In this document: positions 42,223 to 50,940 of the stretch, one piece after another
Position numbering within the stretch: the stretch's first letter is position 1
Layout: every line of letters begins with the position of its first letter
NCBI GenBank assembly: GCA_964587755.1
Contig: CAZPMC010000004.1
Span: 30,719-94,718, forward strand
Length of the DNA: 64,000 bases
Direction of reading: 5' to 3'
From: CAZPMC01 sp964587755
GTDB lineage: Bacteria > Bacillota > Clostridia > Acetivibrionales > DTU013
Notes under the pieces: model-generated
Told to the model about the DNA's origin: nothing
The model's database searches: none
What the model saw: only the letters and a program-made list of their open reading frames with translations
Translations under genes and position numbers: made by a program

Positions 42223-42390
42223 AGAAATACCTCCTGATTTATTCTCATGAATATTATTGGTAGATGGATAAAAATTAATGCGGAAATATTTACATAGAGG
42301 TATTTAAATCAAATATGCTTAATATCTATGTGTACTTCATGTATAATTGAGAACAGTGTTTTATAGATAAAAGATATTAAGGAGAATCAA

Positions 42391-42696
42391 ATGAGTATTA
42401 CGGTAAACTTGTGGTCAAGAAAAAGTGGGGAAATAAAAAGATTTCTTGAATGTTATTATGAAAAGGCATTAGATATGGATAGTGAATTAAAAGCGTGGGA
42501 ATGTGAATACGACAAGCCTCTGGAGTCTGTAGATATAATAAGTGCAGTAATGGACAATACCGACATCTTTCAGATAAATGTATTAATACAGGTTAATAAA
42601 GGACAGTATCATATCATAACCAACGATAATCACAACGAAGTGATTAAGGACATATTCAAACTTTTTTATAATGAGAATACAATGTTGTACAACTGA
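42391..42696 (+). CDS. Unknown 101-residue protein
   Basis: A small soluble acidic protein starting MSITVNLWSRKSGEIKRFLECYY. No known motif, signal peptide or membrane segment is visible. AAGGAG precedes the ATG by 6 bases, so it is probably expressed. Its last 31 bases overlap the end of the convergent spermidine-synthase-like gene. No function can be given. Confidence 0.75.
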   Translation: MSITVNLWSRKSGEIKRFLECYYEKALDMDSELKAWECEYDKPLESVDIISAVMDNTDIFQINVLIQVNKGQYHIITNDNHNEVIKDIFKLFYNENTMLYN

Positions 42697-44285
42697 TCAA
42701 ATATTCCCTTAAGGCCGTTTTCTGTGGTATCAAGCTGCTGTTTAATATATGTCAGGCTTTCCTCCACTATATCGTTGAGGACCTTTTGACCCAGTATCTC
42801 CACAGGAGCCAGGTCATCTGTAAATACATAATTAGTCTCATGTACCTCAACATTCTTTTCATAAACATGTTCAGCAATCGGAAGCAAAGGATTGTCTGAA
42901 TCTAAATGAGAGATGTTGTATTTGTAATCAGTGAGGCAATCTGTGTTGTCAGAAGAAAAAACAATAGTATTGGTGGTGCCAGGAACATTGACCTTATATA
43001 CTTTTTTCATGTTATTTCTAAGAGTTTGTGTAAGGTAATCAACAATTTCTGTGCTATTTTCCGAGCGCATATTGATATTTATCATTATCACACCGCCAGG
43101 CTTAAGATGGTTCTTGATCTCTGAGAAAAATTCGGTGGTTGACATATGAAAGGGTATAGTTATGTCATGGTAGGCATCTACCATGACTATATCATACTGT
43201 GCCGCATCGGGGCTTTGCAAAAAAGTCCGGCCATCATTCACATAAACTGTGGCTTCACTGTCCTTAAGCTCAAAGTATTCTTTTGAAAGCTTAACAATTT
43301 TCTCATCAATTTCAACACCATCTATTTTGCTATTTGGGAAAAAATATTTACATTCCTTTGCAAAGGTTCCTGTTCCCATTCCTAAAACAAGAACATCGAG
43401 AGGTTTGTCTGTTGTAGTACCTTCAACAAAAAAAGCAGACATAAGGGCGTAATCATAATACATATCTGAGAGAATCTGATTCTTCTTATATATTGATTGC
43501 ACACCGAAGGCGACATTGGTTGATAGAATGACGGAATCCCCTTCCTGAGCCACCTGCAAATAATTGTAGAGGGATTCGTCCTCAAGTACGTCCTTTTTCC
43601 AAAAGGCATAGGAGCTATTAAGGGGTGCCAAAAGAAGAGCTGCTGTTATAATTGTAGTTATTACACTTTTAATAAATCCCTTCCTTACGGAAACGAAATA
43701 GTATAAACAAATTAAATTAAGCAGAAGTGAAAATACTAAAAAGGATTTATGAGCTCCTATGTAGGGAATTGTAATAAATGTCGGAATAAATGTCCCGATT
43801 ATACTGCCTATTGTTGATGCAGCATATATTTCACCTGAGGTCTTACCACTGTTTTCCATATCCCTGATTCCCAGTTTTACCAGATAGGGGGATACCATTC
43901 CCAGTATCAAAAGAGGCGTTGAGAAGACAAGAAGACAGGAAATAGAGGAACCAGCAACAAGAAGCTGACTTGGTAATATCCACATCATAGCTACAGCAGA
44001 AAGAGCAATTACATATTTGCCGACTAAGGGGATAATTGCTATCCATACTGCTGTTATCCAAAGAAGAAAGAAGAGTCTGCCAAGGTTGTTATGTTTATCT
44101 GCCGACCTTCCGCCCAATACGTTGCCTATACTCATTGATATCATAATAATCCCGATTACAATGGTGTAAATAATAGATGAAGTACCGAAATAAGGCGCCA
44201 GCAATCTGGTTGCCGACAGCTCTACACCCATTACTGTCATTCCGCATAAAAATGAAGTAAGATAAATAAAAAGGTTTTTTTTCAT
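42666..44285 (-). CDS. Fused membrane/spermidine-synthase-like protein
   Basis: 539 residues. The first about 220 form seven to eight membrane segments of the transporter-like domain (GMTVMGVELSATRLLAPYFG at the start). The C-terminal half is a spermidine-synthase-type methyltransferase fold with VLVLGMGTGTFAKE, the acidic VEIDEKIV, VYVNDGRTFLQ and DIVMVDAYHD. Many such fused proteins lack proven aminopropyltransferase activity. The arrangement is that of 'fused MFS/spermidine synthase' proteins. The ATG follows GGGGG. Confidence 0.87.
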   Translation of the reverse strand: MKKNLFIYLTSFLCGMTVMGVELSATRLLAPYFGTSSIIYTIVIGIIMISMSIGNVLGGRSADKHNNLGRLFFLLWITAVWIAIIPLVGKYVIALSAVAMMWILPSQLLVAGSSISCLLVFSTPLLILGMVSPYLVKLGIRDMENSGKTSGEIYAASTIGSIIGTFIPTFITIPYIGAHKSFLVFSLLLNLICLYYFVSVRKGFIKSVITTIITAALLLAPLNSSYAFWKKDVLEDESLYNYLQVAQEGDSVILSTNVAFGVQSIYKKNQILSDMYYDYALMSAFFVEGTTTDKPLDVLVLGMGTGTFAKECKYFFPNSKIDGVEIDEKIVKLSKEYFELKDSEATVYVNDGRTFLQSPDAAQYDIVMVDAYHDITIPFHMSTTEFFSEIKNHLKPGGVIMININMRSENSTEIVDYLTQTLRNNMKKVYKVNVPGTTNTIVFSSDNTDCLTDYKYNISHLDSDNPLLPIAEHVYEKNVEVHETNYVFTDDLAPVEILGQKVLNDIVEESLTYIKQQLDTTENGLKGIFDQLYNIVFSL

Positions 44286-44421
44286 TTACATTTGTCCCCC
44301 GATAATGTTATCTCGCAATAATTAATAGTTTATATCAATTATTCCGACTTGTGAACAGTTTGTTTTTGTTATTGCACATATGTTAATATTATTTATGGAA
44401 ACAATATTACCGGAGGTAATT

Positions 44422-44709
44422 ATGAGACTTAAAAAAGAAGACATTGTATATACCGCCGCTCTTGCCAAGTTGAGCATTACGCAAGCTGAAGCTGGCAAGC
44501 TTCAATTGGAGCTTGCCAAAATTATTGCAGAAAGCCACAAGCTAAATGAATTGGATACTTCAAATGTTGAACCCATGGAACACATTGCAGGCTCCTGTAA
44601 TGTGTTTCGTAAAGACCTTGTCATAGAATCCTTTGATACGGGAAAACTGATGGAGTGCGCTCCCTCTCATGAAAATGGATATTATAATGTACCTATTGTT
44701 ATGGAGTAA
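44422..44709 (+). CDS. gatC: Asp-tRNA(Asn)/Glu-tRNA(Gln) amidotransferase subunit GatC
   Basis: A 95-residue subunit that stabilises GatA-GatB. It has the usual helical start DIVYTAALAKLSITQAEA and the mid motif LDTSNVEPMEHI, followed by FRKDLV. I take the ATG at 44422 behind GGAGG; an in-frame ATG at 44380 has no site. It is first of gatCAB, 8 bases before gatA. Confidence 0.93.
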   Translation: MRLKKEDIVYTAALAKLSITQAEAGKLQLELAKIIAESHKLNELDTSNVEPMEHIAGSCNVFRKDLVIESFDTGKLMECAPSHENGYYNVPIVME

Positions 44710-44717
44710 TAGATAAA

Positions 44718-46192
44718 ATGAATCCTTCTGATTTGACAGCACATGAACTATCAGCCTTACTGCGCAGCAGGCAGCTGGGAGTCGTGGAATTAACAAAAGC
44801 ATATCTTAACAGAATAGAAAGAATCGAACCTATTATCGGCAGCTTCATAACTGTCTTATATGAAGATGCTCTTAAGCAAGCCGAATCAATTGAGAAGGAA
44901 TTCGCCTGTGAAAATAATATGCCGCCTTTGGCTGGCATACCGCAAGCCATAAAGGACAATATATGTACTAAAGGCATCCTGACCACCTGCGGGTCTAATA
45001 TGCTTAAGAATTTTATTCCTTCCTATGATGCTACCGTAACTAAAAAGCTATATTCTCAAAAGACAGTTCTTCTTGGAAAGTTGAATCTTGACGAATTCGC
45101 CATGGGCAGCTCATGCAGTAATTGCCTGTTTAAATTGACGCGAAACCCATGGGATATTAAAAAAGTGCCGGGTGGCTCCAGTGGAGGTTCAGCAGCGGCT
45201 GTTGCAGCCGGTGAGGCAGTTTTTACTGTCGGCACCGACACGGGGGGCTCAGTCAGACAGCCGGCGTCATTTTGCGGTGTTGTGGGAATGAAGCCTACAT
45301 ACGGAGCAGTTTCACGAAACGGCCTCGTGGCATTTGCATCATCACTTGATCAGATTGGGCCAGTCACAAAGGACGTTACTGATTGTGCCCTTGTTTTAAA
45401 TGCAATAACAGGCCATGATAAGGGGGATTCTACCAGTGCACAGGTTGAGCACCCAGATTATATAAAGGCTTTAGTACACGATGTGAAAGGAATAAAAATA
45501 GGAATTCCTAAGGAGTATTTTGAGGGCGGACTTGATACTGATGTCAAAGCGGCTGTACTTAAAGCTGCTGATTTGCTTGAGGGGCTGGGTGCCAAGCTTT
45601 CGGAATGCTCACTTCCCCTAACGGATCACGGCGTATCTGTCTATGATATTATATCCTCGGCTGAGGCCTGTTCAAACCTGGCTAGATTTGACGGTATCNN
45701 NNNNNNNNCGGATATAGGGCAGAGGGCTATGAAAATCTCGAAGAGCTATATACGCTCACAAGAAGTGAAGGCTTAGGCTTCGAGGTGAAAAAAAGAATTA
45801 TCCTTGGCACCTTCGTGTTGAGCTCAGGTAATTATGAGGCTTATTATATAAAAGCGCTCAAGGTACGGCGGCTTATAGTTGAGAGCTTTAAAAAGGCATT
45901 CTCCCAATGTGATATCATTCTCGGTCCCACCACCCCGACAACGGCTTATTCAATAGCTGACAGCAAAAATGCCGAACACACATCCCTTCAAGCGGATAAG
46001 TACACATTGTCGGTTAATATTGCAGGTCTACCGGCGATTAACGTCCCTTGCGGCTTTGACTCAGAAGGGCTGCCTATTGGAATGCAGTTGATTGGAAAAC
46101 CCTTTAGCGAAAGCATTTTGCTTCGCACAGCGTATACATTTGAGCAAAATACATCCTTCCACTTAAAAAGAGCAAAAATACAAGAAGGATAA
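44718..46192 (+). CDS. gatA: Asp-tRNA(Asn)/Glu-tRNA(Gln) amidotransferase subunit GatA (interrupted by assembly gap)
   Basis: GatA is the amidase that releases ammonia from glutamine for transamidation of Glu-tRNA(Gln). The amidase signature is present: the Lys in PQAIKDNICT, PGGSSGGSAAAVAAG with the cis-Ser, and DTGGSVRQPASFCG with the catalytic Ser. After FDGI ten Ns (45699-45708) intervene and the frame shifts. The downstream frame GYRAEGYENLEELYTLTRSEG...VKKRIILGTFVLSSG is normal GatA. Family members have two residues (often RY) between FDGI/V and GYR, which a true gap of 5 nt would supply. The corrected protein is about 489 residues, the usual length. It is not a real pseudogene. Confidence 0.92.
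45699..45708. other. Assembly gap (10 Ns) inside gatA
   Basis: A ten-base placeholder that causes an apparent frameshift. The frame needs a true gap length of 2, 5 or 8 nt; 5 fits the family sequence. Confidence 0.97.
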
Positions 46193-46214
46193 TTCAGATA
46201 ATCAGGAGTAACAC

Positions 46215-47657
46215 ATGGTATATGAAACCGTTATAGGCATGGAAGTACATGCGGAACTGTCAACAAAATCAAAAATCTTCTGCGGGTGTTCTACTGAATT
46301 CGGCAGCGAGCCAAATAGCCATTGCTGCCCAATATGCACAGCAATGCCGGGGACTCTTCCTGTTTTAAATGAAAAGGTAGCGGAATACGCAGTAAAAGCG
46401 GGACTTGCCATGAATTGCAGCATTGCCCGTTTTAGCAAGCTGGACAGGAAAAATTATTTTTATCCCGATTTGCCAAAGGCATACCAGATTTCACAGCATG
46501 ACCGGCCAATTTGTCAAAATGGTTATATTGAGATAGAAGTATGTGGTGTCAGGAGAAAAATCGGGATAGAAAGAATTCATATTGAGGAAGATGCAGGAAA
46601 GCTAATTCATAATGAAAAGAGTAAAAATACGCTTATTGACTATAACAGGAGTGGGGTGCCGCTTATAGAAATTGTTTCCCGGCCGGATATAAGGTCACCC
46701 GAGGAGGCTAAAGCGTTTGTTGAAAGCATAAAGGCTATATTGGAATATCTGGGCATATGCGACTGTAAGATGCAGGAGGGCTCTCTCAGAGCGGATATAA
46801 ACCTGTCTGTAAGGCCTAAAGGAAAAAGCTGTTTAGGAAACAGAACCGAGATAAAGAATCTCAATTCTCTCAGAGCAATTTACCGTGCCATCCTTTATGA
46901 ATCACAAAGACAAATATGTGAGCTGAAAGAGGGAAGATTAATCACTCAGGAAACAAGACGCTGGGATGAAGTAAACGGCTGTACCGTCCCAATGAGGAGC
47001 AAGGAGGAGGCGCCTGACTACCGCTATTTCCCAGAGCCTGATTTGGTACCGGTGATTATTGACGAAGGGTGGGTCAAATCTATTAAAGCAACTCTACCCG
47101 AGCTTCCGGCAGCCAGAAAAGACAGGTTTATTCAGGATTATGGTCTCCCTGAATACGATGCTAATCTTTTGACATCCCAAAGAGGTTTGGCTGACTTTTT
47201 TGAAGATGGTGTAAGGGCGGCAGGTAATCCAAAGACTTTGAGCAACTGGATTATGGGTGAGTTGATGAGGCTTTTGAAGGAGAAAAAAATGGAGATTTGG
47301 GATGTGTCTTTCCCGGGAGCCTTTCTGTCAAAACTCATTTCTTTGATAGATGGTGGAAGGATTAGTGGGACCACAGCAAAAAAAGTGTTTGAAGAAATGC
47401 TCGACTCAGGTAAGGACCCCGGCGTAATAGTAATGGAGCAGGGCCTTGAAATTGTCAATGATGAAGATGAGTTGACCAGGACAATCAGAAAAATACTTGA
47501 GGACAACCCCAAGTCTGTATCGGATTACAAAAACGGAAAAGAAAAGGCATTTGGTTTTCTTATGGGACAGTTAATGAGAAAAATGGAGGGAAGGGCAGAT
47601 CCAAAGGAAGTTAAAAAGCTAATGTTAATTGAGATTGATAAAATTCCATTAACGTAA
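46215..47657 (+). CDS. gatB: Asp-tRNA(Asn)/Glu-tRNA(Gln) amidotransferase subunit GatB
   Basis: 480 residues. GatB binds tRNA and activates the misacylated Glu/Asp. It starts with YETVIGMEVHAELSTKSKIFCGCS and has the zinc-site cysteines in CGCS and HCCPIC, the signature DYNRSGVPLIEIVS, and CKMQEGSLRADINLSVR. The C-terminal YqeY-like tail domain ends with LMRKMEGRADPKEVKKLM. It completes the gatCAB operon. Confidence 0.96.
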   Translation: MVYETVIGMEVHAELSTKSKIFCGCSTEFGSEPNSHCCPICTAMPGTLPVLNEKVAEYAVKAGLAMNCSIARFSKLDRKNYFYPDLPKAYQISQHDRPICQNGYIEIEVCGVRRKIGIERIHIEEDAGKLIHNEKSKNTLIDYNRSGVPLIEIVSRPDIRSPEEAKAFVESIKAILEYLGICDCKMQEGSLRADINLSVRPKGKSCLGNRTEIKNLNSLRAIYRAILYESQRQICELKEGRLITQETRRWDEVNGCTVPMRSKEEAPDYRYFPEPDLVPVIIDEGWVKSIKATLPELPAARKDRFIQDYGLPEYDANLLTSQRGLADFFEDGVRAAGNPKTLSNWIMGELMRLLKEKKMEIWDVSFPGAFLSKLISLIDGGRISGTTAKKVFEEMLDSGKDPGVIVMEQGLEIVNDEDELTRTIRKILEDNPKSVSDYKNGKEKAFGFLMGQLMRKMEGRADPKEVKKLMLIEIDKIPLT

Positions 47658-47676
47658 ATACTTTTCAATCTCATCT

Positions 47677-47705
47677 TGTATACAATAAACGTTTTGTATA
47701 TAATA
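47677..47705 (+). promoter_or_regulatory. Promoter of pta-ackA with internal inverted repeat
   Basis: TTGTAT (47677-47682), 17-base spacer, TATAAT (47700-47705). TATACAA (47680-47686) and TTGTATA (47695-47701) form a perfect inverted repeat with 8-base spacing inside the promoter, a good place for a repressor. Confidence 0.65.
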
Positions 47706-47771
47706 ATATAGGCTGGGAAATGCCTGATATAAGCTGATGTTAGCACCTAGTAATATGAAAGGGGACTTGTA

Positions 47772-48764
47772 ATGAATTTTCTAGACGAAATAAGCAGAAA
47801 AGCTAAAGCAGACATTAAAACAATTGTATTACCTGAGGCGTCGGACATCCGAACGATTAAAGCTGCAGCAATGGTACAGGAGCAGGGTTTTGCCAAAATT
47901 GTGCTGGTCGGCAAGGAAGACGTGGTTAAAAAGCTGGCAGGAGATCTCGACATATCAAAGGTCTCAATCGTTGATCCGGAAACCTCACCAAAGCTCGAGG
48001 AATACGCTAACGCTTTCTATGAGATGAGAAAGGCTAAGGGTATTACTCTTGAGAAGGCTCGGGAAATGGTTGTGGACGAGCTTTACTGGGGTGTTATGAT
48101 GGTCAAAATGGGAGATGCCGACGGAATGGTTGCAGGAGCAATCCACTCCACTGCAAATACATTAAGACCAGCTTTGCAGATTCTCAAGACTGCACCGGGT
48201 ACAAAGCTTGTTTCTTCATTTTTCATAATGAAGGTACCTGACTGTGAGTTTGGTAGTAATGGCACTTTTGTGTTCTCTGATTGCGGACTTATTGAAAACC
48301 CAAGCGCAGAAGAATTATCTGAAATTGCACTGGCTTCCGCAAAGTCGTTTAGAGGACTTGTGGGAGGAGAACCCAAAGTTGCTATGCTTTCATACTCAAG
48401 CTATGGCAGCGCTAAAAGTGAACTTACTGAAAAGGTTGTTGAAGCTACAAGGCTTGCAAAGGAAAAAGCGCCTGAGCTTTTACTGGACGGTGAGCTTCAA
48501 GCCGATGCTGCTATCGTACCTTCTATCGGGAAGTCAAAAGCGCCGGGAAGCAATATAGCAGGAAATGCAAATGTACTTATTTTCCCGGATTTAAATAGTG
48601 GCAACATTGCTTATAAGCTTGTGCAAAGGCTTGCAAAAGCGGAAGCTTACGGACCAATAACACAGGGAATTGCAAAACCTGTAAACGATTTGTCAAGAGG
48701 CTGCTGTGCCGAAGATATTGTAGGTGTAGTTGCAATAACAGCGCTACAAGCTCAACTTTCATAA
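47772..48764 (+). CDS. pta: Phosphate acetyltransferase
   Basis: Pta converts acetyl-CoA and phosphate to acetyl phosphate, feeding acetate kinase for ATP during fermentation. The 330 residues are of the short Pta_ptb type: FLDEISRKAKADIKTIVLPEASDIRTIKAA at the start, MGDADGMVAGAIHST, and the late QADAAIVPSIG...KAPGSNIAGNANVLIFPDLNSGNIAYKLVQR. Promoter at 47677; AAAGGGG precedes the ATG. ackA follows after 24 bases. Confidence 0.96.
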   Translation: MNFLDEISRKAKADIKTIVLPEASDIRTIKAAAMVQEQGFAKIVLVGKEDVVKKLAGDLDISKVSIVDPETSPKLEEYANAFYEMRKAKGITLEKAREMVVDELYWGVMMVKMGDADGMVAGAIHSTANTLRPALQILKTAPGTKLVSSFFIMKVPDCEFGSNGTFVFSDCGLIENPSAEELSEIALASAKSFRGLVGGEPKVAMLSYSSYGSAKSELTEKVVEATRLAKEKAPELLLDGELQADAAIVPSIGKSKAPGSNIAGNANVLIFPDLNSGNIAYKLVQRLAKAEAYGPITQGIAKPVNDLSRGCCAEDIVGVVAITALQAQLS

Positions 48765-48788
48765 TATATATAGAATGGAGTTATGCAA

Positions 48789-50030
48789 ATGAATATATTA
48801 GTTATAAATGCCGGAAGTTCATCACTTAAATTCCAACTGCTTGACATGAAGGAGAAAAAGATCCTGGTTAAGGGTATTTGCGATAGGATAGGAATTAAGA
48901 ATTCTTGTTTGGAGTATCAGATTCCCGGAAAGGACAAAATAGTAATAGATACAAAGATGAAAAAGCATAAAGATGCTATTGCTGTTGTTCTGAAGACCTT
49001 GCTGGATAAGGAGATAGGCGTCATAAAATCCTTATCGGAAATTGCAGGTGTCGGTCACAGGGTGCTCCACGGTGCTGAGAAATTCCATGATCCTGTATTA
49101 ATAGACGAATGTGTAATGAATGCAATAAAAGAGTGCATTCCTCTTGGGCCGCTGCATAATCCCGCGAATATTATGGGTATTGAGGGCTGTGCAGCTGAGA
49201 TGCCGGGCATTCCAATGGTAGCTGTTTTTGATACAGGCTTCCATCAAACTATGCCTAAGCATGCTTATATCTATGCTATACCATATGAAGCTTATGAAAA
49301 GCATTCCATAAGAAAATACGGTTTCCATGGAACTTCTCACAAATACGTTACTCAAAGGGCTGCACAGCTTATGGGCAAACCAATTGAGGAATTAAAGCTG
49401 ATTTCTTGTCATCTGGGAAACGGTGCAAGCATCAGTGCTGTTAAATACGGCAAATGTATTGATACAACTATGGGACTCACACCATTAGACGGACTTGTAA
49501 TGGGGACAAGATGTGGCACTCTGGACCCTGCTGTTGTTACATTTTTAGCTGAAAAAGAAGGTATGAAGGCATCAGAAATTGATACATATCTTAATAAAAA
49601 GTCAGGCTTGCTTGGTGTATCAGGTGTAAGCAGTGACATGAGAGACCTTTGGAAGGCTGTTGGGGAAGGAAACGAAAGGGCACGTCTTGCAATTGATCTA
49701 TTCTGCTACAGGGTAAAAACTTTTGTGGGTTCATACTTTGCAGCAATGAACGGGGCAGATGCAATAATTTTCACCGGCGGTATAGGTGAAAATGACGGAA
49801 AAGTCAGAGAAGCTTCATTGAGCGAGTTAGACAGCTTAGGAATAGCTATTGACCCCGAGAAGAACGATGTAAGAGGAAAAGAGGCAGATAAAGATCAGGC
49901 CTATACAGAAAGACTTTGCAAGGCAGATATTTCAACAGCAGGTGCAAAAGTTAAGACTTGGATAATTCCTACAAATGAAGAGCTTGCAATTGCACAGGAG
50001 ACACTAAGGCTAATTAGTAATAAGGCTTAA
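48789..50030 (+). CDS. ackA: Acetate kinase
   Basis: AckA makes acetate and ATP from acetyl phosphate and ADP. The 413 residues have the ASKHA-fold signatures NAGSSSLKFQL, the acetate kinase motif FDTGFHQTMP, RKYGFHGTSHKYV, ISCHLGNGASISAVKYGKCIDTTMGLTPLDGLVMGTRCG and FTGGIGEND. I take the ATG at 48789 with GGAG 8 bases upstream; an ATG two codons earlier is possible. It forms one unit with pta. Confidence 0.97.
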   Translation: MNILVINAGSSSLKFQLLDMKEKKILVKGICDRIGIKNSCLEYQIPGKDKIVIDTKMKKHKDAIAVVLKTLLDKEIGVIKSLSEIAGVGHRVLHGAEKFHDPVLIDECVMNAIKECIPLGPLHNPANIMGIEGCAAEMPGIPMVAVFDTGFHQTMPKHAYIYAIPYEAYEKHSIRKYGFHGTSHKYVTQRAAQLMGKPIEELKLISCHLGNGASISAVKYGKCIDTTMGLTPLDGLVMGTRCGTLDPAVVTFLAEKEGMKASEIDTYLNKKSGLLGVSGVSSDMRDLWKAVGEGNERARLAIDLFCYRVKTFVGSYFAAMNGADAIIFTGGIGENDGKVREASLSELDSLGIAIDPEKNDVRGKEADKDQAYTERLCKADISTAGAKVKTWIIPTNEELAIAQETLRLISNKA

Positions 50031-50081
50031 AAACCGCTCAAAGCAAGGGTTACGGCCATTACTACAGCGGTGCAAATTACC

Positions 50082-50110
50082 TTGACAAGGATGGTATAAG
50101 TTAGTATAAT
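50082..50110 (+). promoter_or_regulatory. Consensus promoter of yceD-rpmF
   Basis: TTGACA (50082-50087), 17-base spacer, TATAAT (50105-50110). Both boxes and the spacing are perfect sigma-A consensus, 30 bases before the yceD start. Confidence 0.9.
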
Positions 50111-50140
50111 ATCATTTGTCTCGAATTGAGGAGAATTGAT

Positions 50141-50635
50141 ATGAAGGTTGATGTATCGGATATAATAGGAAATAACGGTGCTTTAATGGAGATTGCCATT
50201 GAAGATGAGCCAGTTGAAAAAAAGCCTGTGGAGGGCTATTTTATAGACGGCAAACTATTATTCAAAGGTACAATAACCAATAGAGACGATATATTGCTGT
50301 TGGACGGAAGTCTCAAGACGACATACAAAAGTGAATGCTACCGGTGCCTTAAGCCGGTTAGCGGCACTTTGGATATTGTGATAAAGGAAAACTTTATCAA
50401 TATTGATGATGCTGAGCACAATGACATGTATTATTTTAACGGAAAAATACTTGACATAAGCAAAGCACTTTACGATAATATTATTTTGAACCTTCCAATG
50501 AAACAGCTATGCAGCAATAATTGCCAAGGCTTATGCAGCAAATGCGGCGGGAATCAGAATAATGAGAAATGTGATTGCGTAAGTAATGAGATTGATCCCC
50601 GCATGGAAGGACTTAAAGATTTTTTTGATAATTAG
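50141..50635 (+). CDS. YceD family protein (DUF177)
   Basis: 164 residues with the DUF177 core: YKSECYRCLKPVSGTLDIVIKENF and the late cysteine cluster LCSNNCQGLCSKCGGNQNNEKCDC. YceD proteins are linked to 23S rRNA/ribosome assembly (DUF177 is also seen in plants) and nearly always precede rpmF, as here. GAGGAG precedes the ATG at 50141. The two pairs of CxxC suggest metal binding. Confidence 0.92.
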   Translation: MKVDVSDIIGNNGALMEIAIEDEPVEKKPVEGYFIDGKLLFKGTITNRDDILLLDGSLKTTYKSECYRCLKPVSGTLDIVIKENFINIDDAEHNDMYYFNGKILDISKALYDNIILNLPMKQLCSNNCQGLCSKCGGNQNNEKCDCVSNEIDPRMEGLKDFFDN

Positions 50636-50666
50636 TGATATGAGCTTAGTCAGGGAGGTGTAGAAT

Positions 50667-50843
50667 ATGGCAAACCCAAGGAATAAATGGTCTAAGGCCA
50701 GAACTGGAAAAAGAAGGTCTCAGTGGAAACTGTCACAGCCGGGCTTAGTTAGCTGCCCGCAGTGTCATACATTGAAAATGCCCCATATAGTTTGCAAGGA
50801 ATGCGGATACTATGATGGCAAGGAAGTTGTAAAAGAGGCGTAG
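50667..50843 (+). CDS. rpmF: 50S ribosomal protein L32
   Basis: A 58-residue protein, MANPRNKWSKARTGKRRSQW at the start, with four cysteines in two CxxC pairs (CPQC, CKEC) that hold zinc, and YYDGKEVVKEA at the end. It is the zinc-containing form. GGGAGGTG lies 7 bases before the ATG. It is co-transcribed with yceD from the strong promoter at 50082 and ends before the terminator at 50887. plsX, a common next neighbour, is absent. Confidence 0.96.
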   Translation: MANPRNKWSKARTGKRRSQWKLSQPGLVSCPQCHTLKMPHIVCKECGYYDGKEVVKEA

Positions 50844-50886
50844 GAGAGTTTTATGCTTTTTTAGCCAAATATCGTATAGACGAAAC

Positions 50887-50913
50887 AGACTGTCTTACAA
50901 AGGCAGTCTTTTT
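50887..50913 (+). terminator. Rho-independent terminator after rpmF
   Basis: AGACTGTCTT (50887-50896) pairs with AAGGCAGTCT (50900-50909), one G-U, followed by five Ts. Confidence 0.9.
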
Positions 50914-50940
50914 GCGCTTTAGGTAAATCGGAGGAAGCAG

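Noticed and set aside
45785..46192. Separate amidase C-terminal gene
   Set aside because: It is the second half of gatA displaced by the N filler. It has no own ribosome-binding site and the sequence just upstream continues the GatA family match in the same frame.
50667..50843. Possible frameshift in rpmF near the 3' end
   Set aside because: Careful re-reading of the bases around 50819-50823 shows a single normal frame ending in TAG at 50841-50843. The 58-residue L32 is intact.
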